Of a stretch of DNA of 23,238 nt, positions 6,578-15,300 are shown one piece after another. The number at the start of each line of letters is the position of its first letter. Position 1 is the stretch's first letter. The stretch is from DATGZX01 sp035296965 (GTDB lineage Bacteria > Planctomycetota > Planctomycetia > Gemmatales > Gemmataceae). The stretch is from positions 1-23,238 of the forward strand of contig DATGZX010000143.1 in assembly GCA_035296965.1 (NCBI GenBank). The letters are read 5' to 3'. The translations under genes and the position numbers were made by a program. The notes beneath the pieces were generated by a model. That model searched no databases, was not told the DNA's origin, and saw nothing but the letters and a program-made list of their open reading frames with translations.

Positions 6578-7273
6578 ATGACAAAGTTGGCGGCTCCGGC
6601 TCCTGTGCAAACAATTGCCGATCTGCTTAAACGCCTTGGTGATATTCCACCGGAGCGTGTCCGCGCGCGGCCCTATCCTGGAACAGCAACGGAACAGGAC
6701 GTTATCGACATTGAGGCCCGTGAAGGAAGACTTTGCGAATTGGTTGACGGAGTTTTGGTGGAAAAAACTGTGGGCTATTATGAAGCACGCCTGGCAACAA
6801 TACTTGGCTATTTCTTGGAGCACTTTCTTGGAGAGCACGATCTTGGAATAGTCCTGGGCGCGGATGGCACCTTAAGGCTAATGCCGGGACTCGTGCGCAT
6901 TCCTGACGTCTGCTTCACCTCCTGGCGGAAGTTTCCACAGCGTGAGTTGCCTGCCGAACCCATCCCCGATCTGGTACCCGATCTGGCGGTCGAAGTGCTC
7001 AGCGAAGGGAACACGGAAGCGGAGATGCGCCGCAAGCTGGGTGAATACTTCCGCGCGGGAGTTCGCCTTGTGTGGCTCATCGATCCGGCGACACGCACGG
7101 CCCGGGTGCATAGGTCCCCAACGAAGAAGGCAACGGTTCCGGCGGATGGCACCTTGGTTGGCGGTCCCGTACTGCCAGGCTTCAGCTTGCCGCTAACAAC
7201 TCTTTTTGCCCGCGCCGGTAAGCAAGCTCGTCGTGAACAGAAGCTCCGGCAAAAGAACAACGGCAAAAAGTAA
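6578..7273 (+). CDS. Uma2-family (DUF820) PD-(D/E)xK nuclease-fold protein
   Basis: A 231-residue protein with the Uma2 core: ELVDGVLVEK (54-63), VRIPDVCF with D110, LAVEVLSEGNT with E139, and KLGEYFRAGVRLVWLIDP (153-170), ending in VLPGFSLPLTTLF. D110 and E139 fit the metal-binding acids of the PD-(D/E)xK fold. The second motif reads E-V-L rather than E-x-K, as is common in this family. The function of Uma2 proteins is not established; they occur in many copies in cyanobacteria and Gemmata-like planctomycetes. The C-terminal tail is very basic (RAGKQARREQKLRQKNNGKK). The ATG is preceded by GAGGA at a good distance. It stands alone, divergent from the metallopeptidase operon. Confidence 0.87.
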   Translation: MTKLAAPAPVQTIADLLKRLGDIPPERVRARPYPGTATEQDVIDIEAREGRLCELVDGVLVEKTVGYYEARLATILGYFLEHFLGEHDLGIVLGADGTLRLMPGLVRIPDVCFTSWRKFPQRELPAEPIPDLVPDLAVEVLSEGNTEAEMRRKLGEYFRAGVRLVWLIDPATRTARVHRSPTKKATVPADGTLVGGPVLPGFSLPLTTLFARAGKQARREQKLRQKNNGKK

Positions 7274-7436
7274 CATCGGCGCACGCCCGCTCATCGTCCA
7301 TGCCTTTCTCGCGCCGCAGGACCGATTCAACCCGTGAAAATCCTGTCGCACAAATGTTGCAAACGATAAGATCATCTCAGGAACCTTGGCCGTGCAGCCA
7401 TCCTGAAAACACCCTCGAATCCCCGCACGAATGGAT

Positions 7437-7441
7437 GGGAG
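7437..7441 (+). promoter_or_regulatory. Ribosome binding site deciding the ThuA-like start
   Basis: GGGAG at 7437-7441 lies 7 bases before ATG 7449. It overlaps codons that would follow an upstream in-frame ATG at 7431, so 7449 is the better start and gives a cleaner signal peptide. Confidence 0.65.
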
Positions 7442-7448
7442 TAACACC

Positions 7449-8387
7449 ATGCTAATGAAGACGATTCTGATCGGCGGTCCTGTCGTCGTTGCCGCGCTGG
7501 CAATGTCCTGCGGAGTCCTGCAGTTGCATGCCGCGGACGCAGACCTGTATGACCAGAGCGGCGTCAAGCTCGAGGTGCAGCCGACTGATCCGTCGCTCAC
7601 GAAGATCGTGCTGGTCGCCGGGCGCCAGAGTCATGGACCCGGGGAGCACGAATTCTTCGCTGGCAGCGCCCTCCTCATGAAGCTGTTGCAACAGACGCCC
7701 GGCATATTCCCCGTCATGGCCCGCGACGGCTGGCCCAAGGATCCAAAGACCCTCGAAGGCGCCAAGTCTGTCGTCTTTTTCATGGACGGGGGCGGCGGGC
7801 ACCCTATCTTGCAGGGCAATCATAAGAAAATCGTTCAAAAGCTCATGGACGACGGCGTCGGCTTTGTCAATCTGCACTATGCGGTCGAGTATCCGAAGGA
7901 GCACGGCAAGGAGGTCTTGAGCTGGCTCGGCGGTTACTACGAGACGGGATACTCGGTAAATCCTCATTGGGATGCGCAGATCAAGTTTCTTCCCGACCAC
8001 GCGATCACCCACGGGGTCAAGCCGTTTGCCATCCGCGACGAGTGGTACTACACCATTCGCTTTACCCCCGACCACGAGAGCGTCACGCCCATTTTGACGG
8101 CAACGCCGCCGGACAATACTCGCTTCACTCCGGAAGCGAAGAAACACGCCGGCCGGGAAGAGACATTGGCCTGGGCCTACCTCCGGCCCAACGGCGGCCG
8201 CTCGTTCGGGTTCACAGGCGCTCATTTTCACAAGAACTGGGGCGACGAGAATTTTCGCCGGCTGGTTGTCAATGCAATTCTTTGGAGTGCCAAGGTGGAC
8301 GTGCCCAGCGAAGGTGCCAAGGTAGATCTTGACCCCGCCGATCTGGAGAAGAATCTCGACCGGAAGGACGGGGGGAAGCGCAAGTGA
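7449..8387 (+). CDS. Exported ThuA-domain protein
   Basis: A 312-residue protein from the chosen ATG. The N-terminus (MKTILIGGPVVVAALAMSC...LHA) is a Sec signal. Cleavage after LHA near 28 is most likely; C21 in LAMSC could instead be a poor lipobox. The mature part is a ThuA-like domain of glutamine-amidotransferase fold: KIVLVAGRQSHGPGEHEFFAG, SVVFFMDGGGGHPI, GFVNLHYAVEYP, HAITHGVKPFAIRDEWYYTIRF and FGFTGAHFHKNW. ThuA proteins are linked to trehalose and other sugar use, but the enzymatic role is unclear and planctomycetes have many secreted copies. GRQSHG instead of KxxGFRH-like starts is the usual planctomycete variant. A second in-frame ATG lies at 7455. It may be monocistronic, since 195 bases separate it from selB. 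Confidence 0.88.
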   Translation: MLMKTILIGGPVVVAALAMSCGVLQLHAADADLYDQSGVKLEVQPTDPSLTKIVLVAGRQSHGPGEHEFFAGSALLMKLLQQTPGIFPVMARDGWPKDPKTLEGAKSVVFFMDGGGGHPILQGNHKKIVQKLMDDGVGFVNLHYAVEYPKEHGKEVLSWLGGYYETGYSVNPHWDAQIKFLPDHAITHGVKPFAIRDEWYYTIRFTPDHESVTPILTATPPDNTRFTPEAKKHAGREETLAWAYLRPNGGRSFGFTGAHFHKNWGDENFRRLVVNAILWSAKVDVPSEGAKVDLDPADLEKNLDRKDGGKRK

Positions 8388-8568
8388 GCAGCCGTCTCCT
8401 CCCGCGTCGGTTCACCGGCACTTTGGTGTCAGTCGCCATGCCGCGGTTGCGGCACCCATAGAGCATGAAATAAGGTCCATTGTGGTGCGCTGCGCATCAT
8501 TTCAGGACAGTTATTTCAGAGCAGTTGATCCGTTCGCTTTGGGACGGTTGCCGGAGATGCGCCTTTGC

Positions 8569-8574
8569 AAAGGA
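8569..8574 (+). promoter_or_regulatory. Ribosome binding site deciding the selB start
   Basis: AAAGGA at 8569-8574 lies 8 bases before ATG 8583. It overlaps an in-frame TTG at 8565, which therefore is unlikely to be used. Confidence 0.7.
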
Positions 8575-8582
8575 ATTCCGCC

Positions 8583-10505
8583 ATGCCTCGCGACCTGATC
8601 CTCGGCACGGCCGGTCACATCGATCACGGCAAGACGTCGCTGGTCAAGGCGCTCACGGGCATCGACTGCGACCGTTTGCCGGAAGAGAAGGCCCGCGGCA
8701 TCACCATCGATATCGGGTTCGCCACGCTTAACCTGGGCGATTATCGTCTCGGCATCGTCGATGTGCCCGGCCACGAGCGCTTTATCAAGAACATGCTCGC
8801 CGGGGCCACGGGCATCGATTTGGCCGTGCTGGTCATTGCCGCCGACGATTCTGTCATGCCGCAAACGCGGGAGCACCTGGAAATCCTCAAACTCCTCGGC
8901 CTGCGCTACGGCCTGATCGCCCTTACCAAATGCGACCTGGTAGACGAGACGACTCGCGAAGTCGTCGAGCTGGAAATCCACGAGCTGGTGCGAGGAAGCT
9001 TTCTGGAAAGCGCGCCGATCGTGCGCACGTCCGCGCAGACCGGCGAGGGAATCCCGGAATTGAAGGCGGCCATTCTCGAAGTGTGCCGGCACGTGCAAAC
9101 GCGCACGAGCAAGGAATGGTTCCGCATGGCGATCGATCGGTCGTTCATCGTGCAGGGCCACGGCACCGTGGTCACCGGCTCGGTCACAGCCGGCACTCTG
9201 AGAATAGGTGACGAAACCGAATGGCTGCCGCGTCGCGAGCTGGTGCGCGTGCGCACGCTGCAAAACCACGATCGCGCGGTGGAGGAAGTCCACCGCGGGA
9301 TGCGGGCGGCGATTAACCTGGCCGGCGTGCCGCACGAGGAAGTCGTTCGCGGTCAGGAGTTGGCCACGCCGGGATACCTGCTGCCCTCGCGCGTGCTCAC
9401 GCTTCGGCTTCATTGCCTGGACGACGTCAGGCGGCCCATCAAGCACCGCGCTGCCGTCCGATTCCACCTCGGCACTTCGGAGATCATGGGCACCATCTCG
9501 CTTCTCGATTGCGATACCGTCGAGCCGGGACAGTGGGGCATGGCGCAAATCTTTCTCGAAAGACCGTCGATGGCAACCTGGGGCCAACCGTTCGTGGTCC
9601 GTGACCCCTCGGCTGCGCATACGCTGGGCGGCGGACAGGTTCTGCAGCCGACTGCCAAGAAGATCCGCCGTCGCCATCTCGAATTCCTCGAGCGAATCGA
9701 GCGTCTCTGGACCGGCTCCACCGAGGAGCGCGTACTCACGGTGGCCTGGTTCGGCGGCTTTGCCGGCTTCACGCTGGCCGACATCGTGCGCGGTACGGAC
9801 GTCGGCCCACATGAAGGTCAAGAATTGCTCGACAGCCTGCGGGAGCGGGGCAACCTTGTTGAAATCGCCACCGGGCACGCGCGACGGTTGCTCCTGCACT
9901 GCGACATGGTGAAGGAACTGGAGGAGCGCATCTTGCAAGCCCTGGGCCGGCTCCACGAGCAATTCCCGCTCATGTCGACCCACGACCGCCAGAAACTGCA
10001 GTCGCATCTCGACTATGTCGGCGATGATTCCCTGGTGCACGCAACCGTGGACCGTCTTCTCCAGCACCGCAGGCTCGTCGGCGACCTGCGCCGCATCGGC
10101 AGAGCGGATTTCAAGCCGCAATTGAGCGCCAACCAACGTAAGCTCAAGGATAAACTGGTGGCGGCATTCCAGGAGGCGCGCTTTCAGCCGCCCGAGCCGG
10201 CCAGTTTTGCCGGCCAGGCAGGCGGCAACGCAGCCAGCATCAAGGACCTCCTCGAACTGTGCGTGGCTGAGGGCTATCTCGTGCCGATTGCCGGCGACCT
10301 CTTCCTGCATGCAGATGCTGAGGCAGAAATGCGCAAGTTAATCGGCGCGCGGCTGGCGGCCAGCTCTGCCCTCCCGGTGGCCGAGATCCGTGATCTGCTC
10401 GGCACCACCCGCAAATACGCCGTTCCCCTGTGTGAGTACCTCGACCGCATTGGCCTGACACGGCGGGAAGGAGACTTGCGCGTACTGGCAAGCAAGCAAC
10501 AATAA
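8583..10505 (+). CDS. selB: Selenocysteine-specific translation elongation factor SelB
   Basis: A 640-residue translational GTPase that carries Sec-tRNA(Sec) to ribosomes stalled at a UGA with a SECIS hairpin. GTPase motifs are G1 GHIDHGKT (11-18), G2 around RGITIDIGFA (38-47), G3 DVPGHE (60-65), G4 TKCD (115-118) and G5 SAQTGEG (150-156). The early RGITIDIGF and the DRLPEEKARG switch are SelB-specific and separate it from EF-Tu. Beta-barrel domains 2 and 3 follow (about 175-350; FIVQGHGTVVTGSV). The C-terminal half carries winged-helix repeats for SECIS binding (about 390-640; the last contains EIRDLLGTTRKYAVPLCEYLDRIGLTRREGD). Length matches the family. It precedes a 77-residue membrane protein and selA on the same strand. 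All motifs are intact, so it should be functional. Confidence 0.97.
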   Translation: MPRDLILGTAGHIDHGKTSLVKALTGIDCDRLPEEKARGITIDIGFATLNLGDYRLGIVDVPGHERFIKNMLAGATGIDLAVLVIAADDSVMPQTREHLEILKLLGLRYGLIALTKCDLVDETTREVVELEIHELVRGSFLESAPIVRTSAQTGEGIPELKAAILEVCRHVQTRTSKEWFRMAIDRSFIVQGHGTVVTGSVTAGTLRIGDETEWLPRRELVRVRTLQNHDRAVEEVHRGMRAAINLAGVPHEEVVRGQELATPGYLLPSRVLTLRLHCLDDVRRPIKHRAAVRFHLGTSEIMGTISLLDCDTVEPGQWGMAQIFLERPSMATWGQPFVVRDPSAAHTLGGGQVLQPTAKKIRRRHLEFLERIERLWTGSTEERVLTVAWFGGFAGFTLADIVRGTDVGPHEGQELLDSLRERGNLVEIATGHARRLLLHCDMVKELEERILQALGRLHEQFPLMSTHDRQKLQSHLDYVGDDSLVHATVDRLLQHRRLVGDLRRIGRADFKPQLSANQRKLKDKLVAAFQEARFQPPEPASFAGQAGGNAASIKDLLELCVAEGYLVPIAGDLFLHADAEAEMRKLIGARLAASSALPVAEIRDLLGTTRKYAVPLCEYLDRIGLTRREGDLRVLASKQQ

Positions 10506-10612
10506 ACCGCCGAGACTATCGAATACCATTGTGCAAGGCAGGTTGGGCCGGAGTAAAATGGCCGCTGCCGGTGGCGAAACTCGATAGCTTCCGTACGTGC
10601 GAGGGTTTGAAC

Positions 10613-10846
10613 ATGCCGTCTGCATTATGGGATAACCTGGCTTGGATTCTGGCGGCCCTATTTATCTTTGGCGGCGGAACAATCTATTCTATTGTTACCG
10701 TGCTTTCCAAGAATTGGCGCCGGGCGCGAGAAAGCGAACACCTCATGCTCCTCAAGCAGAGTATGATTGACAAAGGTATGTCGCCCGAAGACATCGAGCG
10801 GGTCCTTCAAGCCGGGTTGCCTCCCAAGAGCGCGCCGGATCAGTAG
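10613..10846 (+). CDS. Small single-pass membrane protein between selB and selA
   Basis: A 77-residue protein starting at ATG 10613 with GAGGG 7 bases upstream (10601-10605). An upstream in-frame ATG at 10529 has no ribosome site and would add 28 unlikely residues. A hydrophobic helix spans about residues 8-31 (LAWILAALFIFGGGTIYSIV), followed by a basic patch KNWRRAR (positive-inside rule: C-terminus in the cytoplasm). The helical tail then reads LKQSMIDKGMSPEDIERVLQAG, resembling the short C-terminal SHOCT- or UBA-like helices seen in small membrane proteins. I do not recognise a named family. It lies 107 bases after selB and 18 bases before selA, so it is probably co-transcribed with selA. 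Whether it takes part in selenium metabolism is unknown. Confidence 0.78.
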   Translation: MPSALWDNLAWILAALFIFGGGTIYSIVTVLSKNWRRARESEHLMLLKQSMIDKGMSPEDIERVLQAGLPPKSAPDQ

Positions 10847-10864
10847 GCCGGTTCATGATTGCTT

Positions 10865-12280
10865 ATGAGCGCAAGTCCCTTTCGGCAGTTGCCGTCTGTC
10901 AACGAAGTGTTGCAGGCCCCGTCTGTTCAAGCCCTGGCTTCGGACTGGCCTCATGACCGTGTCGTCGTGGCGGTGCGAGAGGAACTGGCATCACTGCGGG
11001 AAAAGCTGAGTCGCGGGGAACCACTTGACGAGGCAGCCAACATTGAGACTCTGGCCGCACACGTGGCCGAGCGCTTGGCCAGGCAGTTCCAGCCGAAACT
11101 GTGGCCGGTCATCAATGCCACCGGCATCGTGCTGCATACCAATCTCGGGCGGGCCCCCGTCGCGGAGGCGGCGGCCAGGGCTGCCTATGAAGCCGCCCGC
11201 GGTTACCTGAACCTCGAACTCGATTTGCAGTCAGGCAAACGATCGTCGCGCCAACTCGCCATTCGCGAATGGGTGTGCCGGCTAACCGGCGCGGAATCAG
11301 CTACGGCCGTGAATAACAACGCAGCAGCCACGGTCATCGCCCTACGTGCTCTCTGCCAGGGCAAAGAAGCCATCATCTCCCGTGGGCAGCTTATCGAGAT
11401 TGGCGGCAGCTTCCGCATCCCGGAAATCATGGCGGTAAGCGGCGCGACCCTTCGCGAAATAGGCACGACCAACATCACCCGGCTAAGCGATTACGAAAAC
11501 GCAATTGGGCCCGCGACCGGCGCTCTCATGCGCGTGCATAGTAGCAATTACCGTATTTCTGGCTTCACTGAATCGGTGCCCCTTGCGGAGTTGGCTGCGC
11601 TGGGCCGGAGGTTCGCGTTGCCAGTGATCGACGACATTGGCAGCGGGGCCCTGCTTGATTTCAGTCGGTTCGGGTTCGAGGGCGAGCCGGTTGCCCGCGA
11701 CAGTATCGCCGCCGGCGCTGACCTGGTGCTCTTCAGCGGCGACAAGCTCCTTGGCGGGCCGCAAGCCGGCATCCTCGCCGGGCGCAAGCACCTGATCCAA
11801 AGAATCGAGCAGGATCCGCTGATGCGCGCCTTTCGCCTTGACAAGATGACGCTGGCCGCCCTGGAAACAACACTGCGGATATATCTAAACGAGCAGAGGG
11901 CGCTTGTCGACGTACCTGCGCTCCGCATGCTCAGTACGCCTTTGGCAGAGCTGCAGAGGCGCGCGCAGTCGCTGGCCAATCTGTTAGGCGATATCAACGG
12001 TCTGGCCGTCAGCGTCTATGAGGACACGGCCTACGTCGGCGGTGGCTCCCTGCCTGATCAGGCGATGGCAACTTATGTGCTCGCCGTGCAGCCCGTGGCC
12101 ATGAGCGATGACGACCTTGCATCTCGATTGCGCACGGGCAACCCCGCGGTCATCGCCCGCCTGAAGGACGGCAAACTTCTCTTCGATCTCCGTACAGTCT
12201 TCCCGCGCCAGGAGCCGGCCCTGATCGAAGCACTTCGTCGAGCCGTGACGCAGCGCGCTCCAGGCATTTCTTCGGAGTAG
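10865..12280 (+). CDS. selA: L-seryl-tRNA(Sec) selenium transferase SelA
   Basis: A 471-residue PLP enzyme that converts Ser-tRNA(Sec) to Sec-tRNA(Sec) with selenophosphate as selenium donor. Diagnostic segments are the N-terminal domain RQLPSVNEVL, PVINATGIVLHTNLGRAP, YLNLELDLQSGKRSSR, AESATAVNNNAAATVIAL, EIGGSFRIPEIMAVSGATLREIGTTN as separate blocks, PVIDDIGSGALLD and the PLP lysine in LFSGDKLLGGPQAGI (K294). The length equals that of long bacterial SelA enzymes, which have the N-terminal tRNA-binding domain. The ATG at 10865 is preferred over an in-frame TTG at 10859, although neither has a clear Shine-Dalgarno site, so coupling to the upstream gene 18 bases away is likely. SelD and tRNA(Sec) are not in the window. 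Confidence 0.97.
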   Translation: MSASPFRQLPSVNEVLQAPSVQALASDWPHDRVVVAVREELASLREKLSRGEPLDEAANIETLAAHVAERLARQFQPKLWPVINATGIVLHTNLGRAPVAEAAARAAYEAARGYLNLELDLQSGKRSSRQLAIREWVCRLTGAESATAVNNNAAATVIALRALCQGKEAIISRGQLIEIGGSFRIPEIMAVSGATLREIGTTNITRLSDYENAIGPATGALMRVHSSNYRISGFTESVPLAELAALGRRFALPVIDDIGSGALLDFSRFGFEGEPVARDSIAAGADLVLFSGDKLLGGPQAGILAGRKHLIQRIEQDPLMRAFRLDKMTLAALETTLRIYLNEQRALVDVPALRMLSTPLAELQRRAQSLANLLGDINGLAVSVYEDTAYVGGGSLPDQAMATYVLAVQPVAMSDDDLASRLRTGNPAVIARLKDGKLLFDLRTVFPRQEPALIEALRRAVTQRAPGISSE

Positions 12281-12300
12281 TACACCGCCAAACCCGTTGC

Positions 12301-12330
12301 GTATGATGAGGCATACGGTATCATGCCTCA
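12301..12330. promoter_or_regulatory. Two overlapping, mutually exclusive hairpins before the dehydrogenase gene
   Basis: Hairpin A: GTATG (12301-12305) with CATAC (12312-12316). Hairpin B: TGAGGCAT (12307-12314) with ATGCCTCA (12323-12330), 8-base loop. They share bases 12312-12314, so only one can form. No T-tract follows, so B is not a normal terminator for selA. The site lies 21 bases after selA and 55 before the next start, where an operator, an RNA switch or a Rho-associated end could lie. Function is inferred only. Confidence 0.45.
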
Positions 12331-12385
12331 GCGGAGCCCTACGCGTATACTCCCTCCGCCTGCCAGCCTCTTCCCGGAGATCATC

Positions 12386-15300
12386 ATGCGGTTTGCAGTT
12401 CTTTGCGTTAGCACGTTCCTTCTTGTCTGCGCCACTGTCTGGCTCGGTAGCACGGCGTACGGTCAACAAGATCCCTACGGAGACTTCATCGCCAGATCCA
12501 AACCGCTGACTCCCGCGGAGGAGCAGAAACGCTTCCACCTGCCGCCCGGTTTCGAGATCGAGCTGGTGGCTTCGGAGCCCGCGATCATCAAGCCAATCAA
12601 CATGAATTTCGACGATCGCGGGCGGCTCTGGGTCACCCAGTCGATCGAGTATCCCTTCCCGGCCCCGCCGAGCCGCAAGGCACGCGACACGATTAAAATC
12701 CTCGAGGATACCAAGGGCGACGGCGTCGCCGACAAGATCACCACATTCGCAGATGGGCTCAATATTCCCATCGGCATCCTTCCTGTTCCTCACGGTGCGA
12801 TCGTCTACAGCATTCCCAAGATCTACCGCGTGCTCGACAGCAATGGCAAGGGCAAGGCCGATAGACGGGAAGAGCTGTATGGCACTTTCGGTTTTGCCGA
12901 CACGCACGGCATGGCCAGCTCGTTCACCTGGGGATTCGACGGCTGGATCTACGCCTGTCACGGTTTCTCGAATACTTCCAAGTTAAAGGGCAAGGATGGC
13001 GCGACGGTAAAGATGCAGTCAGGCAATGCCTACCGCATCCGGCCCGACGGCAGTCACATCGAGCAGTTCACCCATGGCCAGGTGAATCCATTCGGTCTCT
13101 GTTTCGATCCCCTGGGCAACTTGTACTCCGCGGACTGCCACACCCGGCCGGTGATGATGCTCCTGCGCGGCGCCTATTATCAAAGCTTCGGGAAGCCGGA
13201 CGACGGCCTCGGGTTTGCACCCGAGATGTGCGACCACGACCATGGCTCTACAGCCATCGCGGGCATCGTCTACTACGCAGCCAATCACTTCCCGCCGGAA
13301 TATCTCAACACCGTGTTCATCGGCAACGTCGTCACCAATCGAATCAACCACGATCACTTGGAACGGCACGGCTCGACGTACAAAGCCATTGAGCAGCCGG
13401 ACTTCTTGAGCTGCGACGATCCCTGGTTTCGGCCCGTCGATCTCAAGCTCGGGACCGACGGAGCCCTTTACGTTGCTGATTTTTACAACCGGATCATCGG
13501 CCATTACGAGGTGCCGCTCACGCACCCGGGCAGAGACCACGAAAGGGGCCGGATCTGGCGTATTGTCTATCGAGGGCCCAATCACCAGGGCAGACCAGTG
13601 CAGCCACGGGCCGATTGGGGCAAGGCCACGGTTGCGGAGCTGGTTTCGGATCTGGCTCATCCCAACCTCGTCGTCCGCATGAAGGCAACGAACCAGCTCG
13701 TCGAGCGCGGCGGAGAGGATGTGCTCTCGGCCGTCCAACACGTCATGAATCAGCGAGAGAATGCCATTCCCAGAATGCATGGCCTGTGGATCCTGGAACG
13801 GCTCCATGCACTCGACGACAAGACCCTGGAAGCAGCGGGCCATGACCAGGCGTCCGGAGTGCGCGTTCATGCCATGCGCGTGCTGGCGGAGCGGCCGCAC
13901 CTCGCCGCTGCCTTGCAAAAGCTGGCGCAGGACGCACTGAAGGATGCGGACCCGTTTGTCCAGCGCTGTGCTGCGGACGCGCTGGGCACCCATGCATCCG
14001 CCGACAATGTCGCACCGCTTCTCGCGCTGCGGCATGTTGTTCCGGCGGATGACACTCATTTGCTCTACACCGTGCGCGTGGCGCTCCGCAATCAGCTGTT
14101 GCCCGTGGATACCTGGCCTCGTCTGCCGGTCGCGTCCTGGAGCGAGCAGGACGCGAGGGCCATCGCCGACGTTGCCGCGGGCGCCCCGACGCCGGAGGCC
14201 GCTCGGTACCTGTTGACGCATTTGCAGCGCGGCCTCGAACCAGGCCGGGACAATCAGGTCCGCTATGCTCACCACGTCGCTCGTTACGGGGCAGACGATG
14301 CCGTGCAGGCGCTGCTGGTCCTTGGCCGAGACGGCGGGCATGCGGACCTGCGCACGCGCGCGGCTTTCATGAAGGCGCTGCTCCAGGGTAACCAGGAACG
14401 CGGCGGCAAGCTGAGCAACGAAGCTGCAAAATGGGCAGCGCAGGTAACCGCCAGGCTTCTCGACGCCAAGGAACTCGACCTTATGCTGACGGGCAGCGAA
14501 TTGGCTGGATCGCTGCAAATTAAATCCGAGCAGCCGGCGCTGGCCGCCCTGGCCAAGCGCCGGGACCTGCCCGAGGCCCAGCGCCGCGGAGCGCTCGACG
14601 CCCTGGTGGCCATGGATGCCAAAGGCAACATTGGCTTGTTCAGCCACGTGCTCGAAGATTCCGCCGAGCCCATGGGACTCCGGGAGCACCTGGCCGGGGT
14701 GCTCGGAGGTCTCAACCAGCCTGACGCGCACGCGGAATTGCTCAAGACCTTGGCGATCGCGCCCGCTCAGTTGCAAAGCGCGATCGCCGTCGCACTGGCA
14801 GGCAGCTCGCAGGGAGCCGCTCAATTGCTCGATGCGGTCGCCGCAGGCAAAGCTTCGGCCCGTCTCCTACAGGAATGGCCGGTCCATGTCCGTCTGGACA
14901 AACAAAGCAACCTGAAGGACCGCCTCGCCAAACTCACGCAGGGGCTGCCGGCGGCAGACCAGCGTTTGCAAGAACTGCTACAACGACGGCGCAAGGGTTT
15001 CGTCGCGGCAAAAGGAGATCCAATCGCGGGGGCCAGGATTTTCGAGAAGAGCTGCGCGATCTGCCACCAGATTGCGGGCAAGGGAGCCAAGGTCGGACCG
15101 CAATTGGATGGCGTGGGCAACCGCGGCCTTGATCGACTGCTGGAAGATGTCATCGACCCCAACCGCAATATCGACCAGGCATTTCGTTCGACGATGCTAC
15201 TGCTGAAGAACGGCCAAACCGTCTCTGGCTTGGTGTTGCGCGAAGAAGGGGAAGTGCTTGTTCTCGCGGACGCCCAGGGTAAGGACGTCCGCGTTCCCAA

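Noticed and set aside
8440..8456. Small hairpin TGCCGC/GCGGCA before selB considered as part of a tRNA(Sec) gene
   Set aside because: No long acceptor stem, no GGTTC T-loop and no UCA anticodon stem around it.
8511..10310. 599-codon open frame on the minus strand opposite selB
   Set aside because: selB is unmistakable on the plus strand; the antisense frame has no family motif and comes from GC-biased codon use.
13019..14824. 601-codon open frame opposite the dehydrogenase/cytochrome gene
   Set aside because: Low-information antisense product without recognisable domains; the sense protein has complete motifs.
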